Part shown: positions 1 through 13,405 of the stretch, piece by piece
How positions within the stretch are numbered: the stretch's first letter is position 1
Layout of the letters: each line of letters starts with the position of its first letter
Assembly (NCBI RefSeq): GCF_040939455.1
Contig: NC_134106.1
Coordinates: forward strand, 41,376,001-41,440,000
Length of the DNA: 64,000 nucleotides
Reading direction: 5' to 3'
Source of the DNA: Microcebus murinus
Lineage: Eukaryota > Chordata > Mammalia > Primates > Cheirogaleidae
Notes under the pieces: generated by a model
Database searches by the model: none
The model's input: only the letters and a program-made list of their open reading frames with translations
What the model was told of the DNA's origin: nothing
Position numbers and translations under genes: made by a program

Positions 1-2059
1 GACTGAGGATTGCATCTAAGTAAAAGAAAGTGTGCTATGTTGTCAGTTCTGGGTGGCATCTCTGCACTAATAGAGGGTAAAATCCCAAACATCATGCCTC
101 TGGCTTCACCCTGAGGTCTTAGGAGCAGAGAGGAAGTACAGCGCAAGAGGAAAGAGGGAGTGCTTTGCTCCTTTTCCTGTTGGGATATGCCAAGGAGAGA
201 GTTCAAGCAGGCTAGGCTGCTCATGAATTATTTTGACTAAAATTGTTTATTCCGCTCTTATTTTATTTCTTGGACAACTTAACTGGCCACTTGGAACTGG
301 TCTCCTTACAATGGGTAAAAGGAATTCCTAGGTACTCTAACTCTCAGCATATGTTCATAGAAAAGTCAAATGGCAACACTGTAAAGGGAGAAAAAGTAGC
401 CAACTGCCACTCAATATGCTTCATTCAGAACGAGGCTTTGAAAGAAGCAATGATCCTTTGTGCCCAGGGCTGCTCAATTTGAGCACTGCATCATGTATTC
501 CCTGAAATTTTATTTTGTTTCTATTTGGATTCCAGGCTGCTAAAATAGATTCCTCCTCAGGCAAATGTAAAAGAATACAATATATTTTGTCCTCAAATGA
601 CTTATTACAGAATAATCAATTTAAATATTACTTGTTATTATTTCAAAAATTGAATCTATAACAAATATTAATGTGATACTTTTAGAATTATTGAAGAACA
701 TACCCACATTTAATCTATAAGCTACATTATGGATGCCATGGTCCCATCTTTAATGTATTGCATATATGTTTATATTTATGCATAATTAGACTTATTTATA
801 TAATGTGTATAACTGATTAAAGTAGAGACTAATAGAACATATAGAGACCATTACATCTTACCTCATAAGGCTGCATTTACAAGTATCATGTAGTGGGATA
901 ATAGGTATTTTTTCACAGTGTTATGTTTCTTAATATTTTTCAAATTAACATCTTTAAAGAAAACAAATGCGATATCCTATAATTTGCACAAGTTCCATTT
1001 TTTCCTAGATTAATGGCAAAGGCTGCATGACTACTAAAACCTTTAGATAAATAGGAACATACACACACACACAAACACACATACACAATAGACCTTTTAT
1101 TTTAACATATGAGAAATAAGAGAGGAGAATAATGCCATCTACTCTCCTATTAGATAGGACATTATATAACATATGCTTACAAAAGAATCATGATTGTCAA
1201 GGAATCATGCCTGATCTATTCTTTAAAACAAAACTAATTTCAAAGATTCCTAAATCAAATAAAAATGTGGTTTTATAATTTTGAATTTAATAAAATGTCA
1301 CAGAAAAATATGCATCATAGAAGATCAAATCTTCCCAGATAATGAATTGCCAAACAGTAATTTTGGAGAGTCTCTATTTACAAACTAAGGATGTTGACTT
1401 GAATATTCAAAGATATGCACTGTGACAGACAGGAATCTATTTATGGGATAGAAGTTTTGGTTCCCTAAGGGATCCCCATGAGACCCAGAATGAAGAAACT
1501 ATACACTGACAATCTCAGCCTGGATGGATTATTCCAGCCAACCACTTGCGTACTTCTCTTGCAACCACAGAGGCAGGCAGAGTTTATGACATCATTCACA
1601 GTGTTTCTCCTGAAGAGTTAGACATTTGGAAGAAAAAAGAAAATTGTGTAAAAGTTTAAAGAGGAAAAGTTTTCTCAGCACACAAAATTTACTTTACTTT
1701 TGAACATTAAAAAACTATGTTTTTCATTATGAAAAGAAGGGCCAAATAAATGATAATTAGAAATTTGGAATATAAAAATTCTCAAATATATACATGATAT
1801 AGATTATACATAGTCTTCGAATCACAGAAATAAAGAACAGTTGCTAGAGGAACTTTGCCTCTATGACTTCAAATATAAAAACATATATTTCTAACGTTAT
1901 TTGTCCCCATATACAGATGTTGTGAAGAAGAGCTTTTTGTTTGCTTTGTTTTGTTTTGTTTTTAATATCTGTACCCCAACATACAAATGGAAACTCTCTC
2001 GGAAGAAGGGAGTCACACCACAAAAATCAAAAGGAAATGCAGAAAATCTATAAACCACC
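1..2059. other. AT-rich intronic DNA
   Basis: No gene or clear repeat family is recognised, apart from a short interrupted CA run at about 1062-1085 and T-rich simple sequence (gttttgtttt) at about 1945-1965. By context this is NRXN1 intron. Confidence 0.5.
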
Positions 2060-2700
2060 ACCAAATTGACACAAATTTAAAAGATTTACAATGGCAGGAG
2101 TAGACAAGGGATATAAGTTTTTATAGCCACTTGGGGAAATAGTTTGACTTCCTCTACTAAAGTTGCAGATATCCATACCCTGTGGTCCAGCACTTCACAT
2201 CACAGTCCTGTCTTACACCCAATTGAAATACGTGCAAATGTGCACCATGATAAATGCACAAGAACATTTATAGCTGCTTTATAATAGTCCCAAAATGGAA
2301 AAAAAAACTCACAAATGTCTATTAATTAGAAATTAGATTAATACATTTTGATATAGTTAAAAAAACAAAATACTATGTGGCAATCAATAAATGAACTACA
2401 GTTACCCAAAAGAATATGTCTGAATCTCATAAACACAAAATTGCAGGAATGAAGACACAAAAAATATGTACTGCATAATTCATTTGTACAAATTTCAAAT
2501 ATATGAAAAACTAAGCCCTAAGGAGAGAAGTGAAAAGAATGATTAACTTTGGAAATGAAGGAATAGGACATGACGGGGCTGGGGCATGGAGATACTTTCT
2601 GGGGTACTGGTTTGACCCACATGGTGCTTACACAGGCATTTATTTGTGATAATACTCTCTGTCATACATTTATGTTCAGTTTGCTTTTAAGCCAAATAGA
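2060..2700 (+). mobile_element. Old L1M 3' fragment
   Basis: The text is typical of a decayed LINE-1 ORF2 tail and 3' region: an 'acatttatagctgctttataatagtcccaaaatgg' type segment, a 'gtggcaatcaataaatgaac' type segment, then 'ctggggcatggagatactttctgggg'. It has many substitutions and no intact reading frame, so it is an ancient, inactive copy. Confidence 0.75.
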
Positions 2701-5700
2701 GACAAAAAATAGAAAACGGTATAGTAGAAAAGTAATTTTTATGACTCATAGGGTTTGTTATCCATTAATTTTTGGGTGCATTTTACACATAAAAACTCAT
2801 GCTGTCTTGTGGAAACCATGAACTCAAAAGAATTCTAGAGTTATCTTTATTGCTATGTTATAAAAGCCTTTACATAATGTACATAATGCTACCATTGATC
2901 TTTGTGAATTAAATGACAATAATGAATAAATAATGGCATTATTTAAAAAATGGGGGATGGGTGTATTCTTTTAAAATATTAAAACTTCATTAACTATTAT
3001 TTGATTTCCAAGACAGGGAAACTGCTTGAAGGGCTACTTAGCTAGTTTGGCCATCAACTTTCTTTGGTTCCTGATTGCCAAAACACTAGGGAACATCCTA
3101 AATTTATAAGTAGATACGTATAAAGCTAAAAAATATAAACAATAAGGTCCCAGGTACTTGGAAGGAAAATATTATATTAGAAATTAAGCCTAAATGGCTT
3201 AATTGTTAGAAGCTAGGGTGGGGTACTGGGGAATAAGAGTGAGCAGAATGGATGGTAAAAAGAACAAAATATAGTCACAGTCACCACCCTGGCCTTGATT
3301 AATAGACACTGACACAATAATACTTGATTATTAGTATTAATCACTATATTAATTCACTAGTATATAAATTTAGCATAATGTATCCATTAATGTAATTTAA
3401 TTTACTTGGAATTTTTTCTCTTAGGCAAGACCCTTAAGTAAGTTTACCCTTTGCCAGTCCAACCAAATTCTGAGATTTCTGCCCCACTCCTGTCTCACAG
3501 GAGGAACCTGGATATATTTAGATTCAGGATCTTGGTTTTTTACTTCGAGTGAAGGATTATGCTATTAAAACTTGAACACAGATATGCAGGGTTGGGGGAC
3601 AGTCACAGTATACAGGGATATAAAAAAGCAAAGAGGATGGTACAGGCACAGTTGATGTGGGCATGATAGTGGTAGGTCTATGGGATGGCTGTTCATTCAT
3701 TTTCATTTGTTTTTTAAACTTGGGAAATTTTGGAGTTTTCATACATGGTCACTGAACCATGGATCTAAATTCTCAATCTAGCTATTTTTTGACAGCACTT
3801 TTACATTTTCAATGCATTTTATATTTTCCCCTCTGACAGTCCAGGTTATTCCACTGAGTGTACATCCAATCCTGCTCACTTCTAGCTCCCACCCTTCACA
3901 TAGGCTAAAACTCATATGTGCTTTGACGGTAGGGAAGCTCATACTGCCCAATTTTTTCTCTTGCTCTCATCCAGTCACTAGAAAATAATTACATAAGATT
4001 TATCCCACAGGGTGAGCTAAATTAAAGTACTGGAATTTCAGCTACCTCATTCATCACCAGCTAAAAATAAACAAAAACAAACAAACAAAAACAATGGCTA
4101 AACTAAACTACTCTCCATCGCCTGGTTAAAGAATTTTAGGTTTTGACAGCGGCACACGTTAGTATGCATGAGCACTACATAGTCAGAGCACACGAGGGGA
4201 CTTTTTAAAGCAAGCCAGGGGATTCTGATGGAATTCTTGGGGATTTCTTCAGAGCCAATTTCCTAGACAGAGAATATTAAAACATAAATAACTATAGACA
4301 TTAGTTATATATTTTAAGAGATAAGCGAAAGTATAAGGTAAGGTAACATTATATAATGGTAAATGAAGTGACATTTCTATGAACTGATATGTGAAGGAAT
4401 TGTTTTCTAGTTGAAGTAGAGTTTGAACAGAGCCAGAAAACTGTACTATAAATTCCAAATATTATTAATTATTGCGTTGTGTATTAATCAAGGCCAGGAT
4501 GGTGGATTACTATGTTCTGTTCTTTTTTCCATTCTGCTCACTCCTGCTTTTCCCATTTCTACCCTAACCTCTCACAATTAAATCATTATGATTTGATTCC
4601 TCAGTGACACTAATACTTCTCCTCTAAGTACCTAGGATGAATGGTCATTTGTATGTTCAAGATGCTCTTGAGTTTTTGGACAATTAGGAAATACAGTAAT
4701 GGGAGGAAGGCCAAGCCAAACGCCCCTCAAGCAGTCTCCCTGCCCTGGAAGCTGTGGGCCCTGAAGTCATTTGCTTGATAATCTGCTCTGTGAGTGGCAG
4801 TAAGCTTTATACTTGTTGGACATGCCGTGATGGGGAGGCTGTGAGCAGAGGAAATCTAGGCAGGCATCACAATGCATAGCAGGAACTGGACACTTAAGCA
4901 GATAAAAGGTTCACAAGGATACTAGAACACGGTTTAGTTGAGGTCATGAACAGCATCTCAGCATAAGAGTTGCCAGCCCAATTAAACAAAATTGTAAATA
5001 ATTGGCATTAGATCCTTCCTTCTGTGGAAGTCATCAGGATTGCAGAGATATTTGATGTCTTTAGGGAAGAAAAAGTATAAAAGAAGGCAGCTGAGGACAC
5101 TGAAGATAAATGTTTCACACTTTCATGACTTTACCTGTTTGCCTACCCCTTGGCAGACAGAATCTGGACACAGGGACTTTGTCAGTTGTCATGTGGAGCT
5201 CTGTTCTAAATTATTTTTGTATTAGCATATAAGCACTGTACACAGAGAATTTGTTAATATGATAGCATATAATATAGTTTAACCAATATAGTTATTGACA
5301 AAAATAATTTACACATAATTGCTTATTCACTCTTGGATATTTGGGAGCCTCAAAGATATGAAAAACATGCATTTTCCATGCTGAAGATGAAAGCTTCAGA
5401 ATAGCAAGATTCTGAAAAGTCTTTGTCTTGATCTTAGTAATCAAAGATCTTACTTAATTTTTTTACGGTAGAAGCTAGTCTTCCTCCCACCTGAATACTG
5501 CATAATGCTAAGAAATGGCAGTTTCTGCAGATACTTTCTCTGCTCCAAAAACATAAGCTTCACTTTGATCTATTTTCCATATGGACTCCGTACGATTTAG
5601 TTTGGAGGAAGGAAACAAAGAGGATCTTGCCACTTTAAAAATAATAAAAATGAATCTCTATGAAAAAACGAAAAACAAAAGCAAAAACTCTAGAAAACAT

Positions 5701-7960
5701 TTCATCCTACCTTTCCCTTTCTTCCACAACTCAAATCAAAAGCAACTCACTGCAACTAAAATGAACACATTCCTTCTTCTCGTCTTTTGTCATGCATAAG
5801 GCCATAAAGCTCTGATTTCTCAAAGAAAAAAAAATTCTTTTCATATAATTTTGTATGCATTGAAATCAATGATGTTTTGAATTTATTTTTAAAAATGGCA
5901 TTTTTTTAGATTAAGGGTAGTTTGGTAGTGTTAAAGTGCAAATGAAAACATAAGGACATTTTCTCTGTAAATGCAAGAGAGTAATAATAAAAAGTTTCAG
6001 GGCTGCGTATTCTCCATAAGGGTCATGAAGACTAATGATAAGGATCAGAGAAAACTAACCTGTATTTACGTTAATGCTCAATTAGATTCTAGCCAGAGTT
6101 TTGGGAAATTTTGGAGCAATTCTGAACCCCTCTGAGCCTCATTTTTATCACTTATAAAAATGAGGGTGCTAAACTAGTTGACCTCAAAGTCCTTTCTCAA
6201 CTTGAAATGCCATGAATTTTACCCTACTTTGGAGAAACATTTTTTTTTTCTGATTATAAAGTAATATATGCTTAGATAAAAGAAATATCAGTAAGAAAAT
6301 TTGCTTACACTAACAGATAATCAGTTTGGTGTATATTCTTCTAGGTAATCTTCTGACTCTTAAACAACAACAAAGGCCATAACAATCACAGTAAAACACA
6401 GTGGGATCTCCTTTCTGCTTTATCTCTCTAAAGAATACATGAGCTCTTTTCCTGTTTTAGTATTTAAGTGCTTAACAATTGATGTTCTGGCAACTAAAAC
6501 TGCATAGGCAGCAGCTCCATTTTTCTCAGAATCAAGTGAAACTGAACAGGCAATTAAAAGTTACTGAACTGCAAGGTAAAATTGCTTCCCTGCTCTGCTG
6601 CCGGGTGACTAAAGAGGGGAGACAATGGGAATCATATTTAGCATTAAGATAGAATGATGGAATGTAGCAGCCTGCTCTACTAAAATGGAATCTATAAACA
6701 TTAGACATAATCAGCAGCATTTCAATCATGCTCTTTGCTCACAGTTAGATGGAAGATTACACAAAACAAATGTGCAATGTTCAGATCTGTGGCATGGCTG
6801 GTTAACAGAAGGCTTTTCCCTCCCAGCCCACATGGTGATCCAAATTCTCTCCTGTACAGTCAGTGCCCATTTCACAAATGGGACATATTCTGAGAGTCCA
6901 TTTGTAAGCTAGTTGTTCCAATCTCTGTATCAAGTTTCCAATAGAATTAGTGTTATAAATGGTACTCAGGTTCCTAGGCTAACCCACATAGGCCAGTTTA
7001 TTAAAAGATGCATTATCAAAAAATAACACCAAGAGTACTATGAAAAATAACCACCACAATAATGCTTCTTTTGAAGTTATATTCAGAGATCAATCTTAGA
7101 AGTACAGAAATAGCTCTCCTCTTCTGAAAATTACTTGGGACACTTCCCATTCTTAGAGACAAATGTTGGGATAGAAGTACAAAGTTTGGAGGATTTCAGC
7201 AATTCAATGAGAGAAATTAGGGGCCAGAGGTCTAGGTATTGAACTTGGAAAGCAGGAAATAGCATGAAGTGGGGAGTTAGTATTATGGCTTAGAAAGCAT
7301 AAGAAAGGAGATAATGATTTGAGTATGGAGAAAAAGAGAATTATTCTGAGATATCCTTTTACATGCTATGATTTTGAGTTCTTATCTTGGAAGCATGAGG
7401 GCTATATGGTCCAGGATGAGATCTGTTTCCCCATACTCAGTAGAAATGTTGAAGAAAGAGGATTTGGTGAGATGGGATGGACACAGAAAATGTACAGTGG
7501 AAATCTAGGGAAGTAGTATTGCATTTCCATTCCAATTGGAACCTGTTGGAACCCGTGTATCATCTACCCCTCTGCTAAAGACCCTGCCCAATAACTTGAG
7601 CTGTGGGAATAGGTAGGAAGCCTAGAAAATGCAGTGGGATTGAAAAATGAGAATATCAAGGGCTTAATGGGTAGCTCAAACATAGAAAAACAATGAAAAT
7701 AAATATATGGAAGGCAGGCAGGGAAAGATCTTGCCACATTCAACTAGTATAGCCATTTGCTCAAAAAGAAACACATTAAATTGGCTTAAGCAATCTGTGA
7801 GGCTCTTTTTTAGGATAACATTTTTTCGATAATCTAGGGAATAAACAGTAGAGTTTGTAACCTTAGGTATACATGTTTTGTATTTAATGATTTCATCATA
7901 GAAAAGTATATCTTAAAATATCAAAATGCAAACTTTAAAAATAAATGTTGATTATATTAA
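2701..7960. other. AT-rich intronic DNA, mostly featureless
   Basis: No gene is recognised. A short AAAC-rich simple run occurs at about 4063-4094. About 6105-6215 resembles the 3' part of a MIR-type SINE ('ctctgagcctcatttttatcacttataaaaatgagg'). The listed open frames here are short and without codon or domain signal. Confidence 0.45.
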
Positions 7961-7964
7961 AGAA

Positions 7965-8870
7965 CTTTCACCTAAAGATACCAGAAAAAGACAGAAAATT
8001 CAAGCCATGAACTAGGATAATATACCTAGAAAATATAATGAATTTCTAAGACTCAATAAGGAAATGACTAGAAATCTAATAGAAAAAACAATAGGCCAAA
8101 AATGTGAACAGATATTTCACAGAAGAGGAAACACAAATAACCAAGAAACATGTGAAAACATGCACAAGAAGCAACCAGGGGAATTCAAATTAAATCACAA
8201 TGGGATACCATTGTACATTCACCAGATTGGCAAAAATTAAAAAGTTTAGACAAGAATATGTGGCAGTGGGGCTCATTAAACCCCAAGGGAGAGAGTATGA
8301 ATGGTAAGTACACTCAGTAGGAAAGTTAACATGTGTATTGTAAATACATAATATGTACTACAACAATCCCACTCCTGGGTCTATGCCCTACATAAATTCT
8401 TGTACATGACCCAGAGACATATAAAAGAAGATTTAAGGAGCACTGTTTGTAAAATCAAAACTCAAATTACCCAAATATCCATGATTGATACAGTGGACTA
8501 TATTGTGAATTATCCATTCTATAGAATGACATAGAATGGTAGGAATGAGTGAATTTTATGCTATAATAAATCTCAAACAGATAAGTTGGAGAGATAGAAC
8601 AAATAAAATAAACACTATAATATAATTTATATAAAATGTTTAAAAAAAGCAAAATTAAACAATATATTATTTAGTATATATACATACAAATGTGATAAAA
8701 CTATTTTTAAAAGTAAGGAGATTATAAACATAAAATTTAGGATATAGCTGTCTCTGGGGAAGGAAGAGGGCATATACAGTGCTTCAGATAGTAGTAGTCC
8801 TTTCCTTCTTAAGTCATGTACTAAGCAAAAAGTATTTTGATTTATAGTTATACTTCAGTCTATACAAATA
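7965..8870 (+). mobile_element. Old L1M fragment (ORF2 tail and 3' UTR)
   Basis: Recognisable decayed L1 wording is present: 'caaattaaatcacaatgggataccattgtacattcaccagattggcaaaa', then 'caatcccactcctgggtctatgccctacataaattcttgtac', then a later 'gatatagctgtctctggggaaggaagaggg' 3' UTR segment. All are diverged and full of stops. Orientation is plus, opposite to NRXN1. Confidence 0.8.
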
Positions 8871-11800
8871 TATTATATAACATTTTAATGTGAAATATTC
8901 TCACAATAAATAAGTATATTTAATAGTGTTAATTATAGCTTAATAATTGTAATCAAGAATTTAAAATGAGAAGAAAAGCTTTGATTTTAAGCTTTAAATG
9001 TTCAAAATTTGGGACCTTTTATCAAAAATCACATCTAAGGAAACATGGCAAAACTGTAGGTTAAATTGGGGACATTCTCAGAGTCATACATTTTCATAGT
9101 GCCAGTGGAACAATAATGACTCTAGTTATACCCAGAGAGAGTTGAAAATGCCTGTTTGTTTAATTATTTTCGTTTGTGGTTCAGTTTTATAGCATTTCCT
9201 CATCATTAATTATATATTGCAGTTGCATTATGCAAAATAAAAACAAATAAAATTAGAAACACTATGCTTCGTAAAACGTGGCATAAAGTTATAGTGGCTG
9301 ATTTAGCTGTTTGATAGTCACTGCACTGAAATATACTAACCTCAAACTTCAAAATGTCTAAATTCTGTTCATGTAATAAGAGGAGCTACCTGACTCACTG
9401 GCTGACTGGCCTGCAGAAAAATCATTTGTTTTGATCCAAAAGGAAGCCCTCCCCCTTTGTTACTTACCCTGTTCTCCTTACTGAGCTCATTTCTGAGAAA
9501 ATGACTCAATTCGTAGCACTAATTTACAAAATGAACTGTGTAATTTACCTAGTTGCCATGCACTCATCAGTTCTTATGGAAGCACCTGCAAGAAGGAAAC
9601 TGTATCAGAACTGATTGGATTGAAGGAATTGGCACCTCAGGAAATGTGCCAATGACCTGGAAGCAAGCTTGGATCCTGTCAGAGAATCTGCTTTCAGTTA
9701 TACCCTCCTGAAATCCTTTGGTTCAAGCACTAACCTGCTCTCATACTCCCTCTGTCCCCCAAGCTCTAACTTCACCACCCAATCATCCTCTCTATTCTTG
9801 CCTCCTCCAGTTCTAACTCACGTTGCAATCTTTCTTAGAAATACCACACGGTCACTTTGGCAAGACACAGCTCCTTTCCTACCCAGAGGGCAAAGCACTA
9901 CAGCAACAGGAAGTATGCCTGCAAAAGACAGTATTATCAAAACCTAACATTTTCCTGGGAAAGCTAAGCTTTCTAACCACCCCCACTCTCACTCCTCCTC
10001 AGTAAGCTTTTCCTACAACGAGGACCAACTGAAAAATGACTTAATGATTTAGAAGCAAAAAGTTTCTACAGCATTCTAAAGTCATCAATTCAAGTGACTA
10101 ATAATTCTAATTAGAAGGGTCTTGAATGATAACGTTTACAGCAATTTACTCTTATTTAGTCAGAGAAAAAAATCAATTGTTTTAAAAAGTATTCATTTAG
10201 TCATATACCTGAGTGTTACATCTGGTATGTGATTAACGTCAAGTTAGTCTGGAGGTAGGGGTGGGTTTTTCTTGGTAATGAAATAAAAAAGAAACATAGT
10301 ATCTTCCCATAAGGATGTTATACTTGAAGAAAGGATCCACATTTAGAGAGAATTAGGAGAGGTAGGAAAAACAATATAATAAAGTGTCTAATGATTTTGC
10401 AATGACATTAAATGACACAGAAATTCAAAGGAGAGAAAGCAATGTGAGGAGGAGTACCTAAGAAAGGCTTCTAAGACAAAGTAGGAACAGAACTGGGATT
10501 TTGGGAATGGACGAATGGGCAGGAACTAAAAAGGCAGAGAGGAAAGAGGAGGGCACTGCTGGCAATGGAACAATGGAAATTGGGCATTAAGCTCAAGCAT
10601 GTGAAGATAAGCAAGGGATATTACCATGAGGTACAGAGAGGGCTGATCCCAGTAGCTGCTCTGATGAGGACATGAAGAGAAGGACCACAAACACCCAGAA
10701 GTCTGGCTGTTTTATTCATTGAACTAATGGAATGTGCAATGAATGCCATCTGATTCGAACAGCAATAGTTTGTACTCTCCTATCCTCTGATAATTTGCTG
10801 GCAGCATTCACCTTCTGTCATGCCAAATTACTGCAGCCCTGAAGTTGTGTAGGAAAATCTGTGGTGGCAAATTAAGTGCTTGCCATCCTGAAAGAATTCA
10901 GGCATTCAGGATTGATTATTAACAACTGGAAAGCTGAGGAAGCAAGGAGAAAATCATCACCTTCTACAGCCAAAGTCCCAAAGCCAGTAACCATGTAAAC
11001 ATTAACATTAGGCAGATTCACTGGAACAAAAGCATTCTTTGGCCTCCAGCCACGTTCAGTTCAGACAGATAGCATAGAACATGGGCAAACCTGAACATAA
11101 AAGAAAATGTGGCACTGGAATTCATGACTCTACACCAAGGAGATGCACAAACCATCCAGACAAACCCAATATGACACCACCACTGCTCTAGTATATATTG
11201 GCTTCCTGTCTGTATTTTCTAAATCTAAGGAACCACAGAACTAACAGGGATTACATTATTGGATGCAATATGTTCCATTGGGACAAGGAGTGAACTGAGA
11301 TTCATTCACTAGGAGAAATAAACTGAAGTTCATGCCTAAAATAGAAGAAGATTCAATCCTGTGGACCAGTGACACAATTTATGCATTTGAACTTTACAGA
11401 GTTTAAATAGTGCATAAATTTACAAATTCGGAGTGAGAACCAGGGTGACTTATAAAGTTACAAAATGAAGACTTTTTTTCTAAGTAGTAGGACTTTGCAA
11501 GTAATAGGAGTTACTGGATATTGGCTATCTTTCAAAAGATAGCAAATGGGAAAGGCAAGGTGCTTTCTATTTGATTTTGTTTTAAATTGGGAAGACTTAC
11601 AGAAATTAGCAATAATTAACTTTACTTTTCAGTAACTTTAAGACTATCTTTCAATTTATAATAATATTACATAACATTCTATTTCATTCAACCCCATCCT
11701 AATAACGTAATAATAAAGCTAAAATAATAAAACTAGAAGTACATAATATCTATAAAACACATGCCAGATGCTACCTTAAATGATTTTAAAATATTATGTA

Positions 11801-12950
11801 ATATAAAAATTTAATGTTTAAAATTTTAAAATATAATAGGTATTACATTTATTGTAATATGTAAGTATGATCATCCCCATTGTATAGACGAGAATTAGCT
11901 GAGTTATAACTGAAGCTCAGCTTAGCAAAGACATCCACACATGGTCACATATCTAAAAATTATAATGTCAAAAAGAACCAGGTCTACATCATGTGCTCTT
12001 CAAGCCAGAACTGGGTTTAATCTAGAAACTAAGCACAGACTGCTTGCCCAGATGTTACAATCAAGGAGGGTTCAGGGAGACAAGGGCTAACTAGAACGTT
12101 AACACAAGGACCACTAAGGACACTTTCCTTTTAGCAACTTAGCTGCGTAACAGAAGAGCAGCCACAAAACAATCATTAAAAGAGGTTAAAACTTAAAAAA
12201 GAAAAAGGAAAACCTTCAAACACTCCATAATTGGTGGTGTGCTACAGTAGGATATGGGCAAGGGGGTTCAATTTAATACCTTGATCCATCAAGAGTTGTT
12301 CTGTTCACTTCTGTATTGAGTAAGCTTTTACAGTAAGGTATGTGTAATATATTTGTAATATATTTGCTATATATATATATAGCACACACATTTTAATCAA
12401 GGGTTGACAACAATGATTTCTTAGACAAGGAATTTTTCAGGTGATAACTCTTTTAGAATTATGCAACTCTATAAATATGAAAAGTTCTCTAATCTATCAT
12501 TAGATCTGGCAACTAATAAGGATGAGTAGTGGCAGTATATAAATTTAAATATGGACTCATTCCTTATCTTTGACAAAGATTTGCCTATAAATCAATGCTA
12601 TTTTATTTTTCCCATTAGTTATATTTCAAGTAATTCATCCCAAATTATAGAAAATAGTAATTCTTGAAAAATTCAATTCTAAAGCTACAATTTAAGAATT
12701 ATGCTGATGGATTTAAATTTTAAAAGAATATTATCCCTGCACACAGTCCATTCTTTGATACCAGTGTTTTATCTGTAAGACATTCTGTATTAACCAGCCC
12801 ACTAACATTTTAAAGCACACTCTAAAATGATAATTTGTCTCCTAACTATGAAATAATTCTAGTATTATTTTTCATTATTAACTCTGATTTTGAAAATTTG
12901 AAATGATTTATTTGTATGACAGAATTTAGTAGAAGACAAGAATAAAAAAC
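8871..12950. other. AT-rich intronic DNA with weak ancient-repeat traces
   Basis: No gene is recognised. A degraded minus-strand MIR-like stretch is likely at about 11740-12010 (atgatcatccccattgtatagacgag.. wording). About 10330-10680 has purine-rich text that may be an old L2 piece, which I cannot confirm. A short TA tract lies at about 12365-12382. Confidence 0.4.
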
Positions 12951-12954
12951 TGTT

Positions 12955-13405
12955 AAACAATGTTCTTCTAAGACTCAGCTCATAGGTCATATCCTCCATA
13001 AAACTTTATTAGAAGCCTTCTTCCACTCAATTAACGAATCCCTGTGGGGTCACTGTACCCTATACAGTTGTGCAGTGTCTGTCATTGCTTGAATAAGTCA
13101 TTGTAACAGTAGTTCTAAAACTTTAACATACTGCAGAATCTTCTGGAGTTGTGGTTAAACTACAAATTGCAGAGCTTCACCCTCAGAGTTCCCTGTTTAT
13201 TAGGTCTGGGTAGAACACAAGAATTTTCATTTCTAACGAGTCCCCAGGTGATGCTGCTGCTGCTGGTCTGAGGACCACACTCTAAGAACCACTGTTTTTA
13301 TAGTGTTTCTGTTTCAAAGTCTGCCTCCCACTATGAGACTGGAGCCACTAAAGAACAGATATGGTGCCTACTACATTCTGGGCACCCAATACATATTTCT
13401 GAATG
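12955..13405 (+). mobile_element. L2 LINE fragment split by a MER5A-like element
   Basis: L2 3'-end wording occurs on both sides of an hAT element. Before it is 'ctcataggtcatatcctccataaaactttattagaagcc' (12955-13100). After it is 'actggagccactaaagaacagatatggtgcctactacattctgggcacccaatacat' (13305-13405), the usual L2 terminus. The two halves are collinear, so the DNA transposon inserted into a pre-existing L2. Confidence 0.65.
13107..13294 (+). mobile_element. MER5A-like hAT-Charlie MITE, near full length
   Basis: The element begins CAGTAGTTCTAAAAC and ends AGAACCACTG, so the terminal inverted repeat CAGTGGTTCT/AGAACCACTG of MER5A is visible with little decay. Inside are 'cccagagtt..ttaggtctgggt', 'gaattttcatttctaacgag' and 'ccaggtgatgctgctgctgctggtctgaggaccaca', the family core. 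The eight-base target duplication has decayed. Non-autonomous and inert. Confidence 0.88.
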
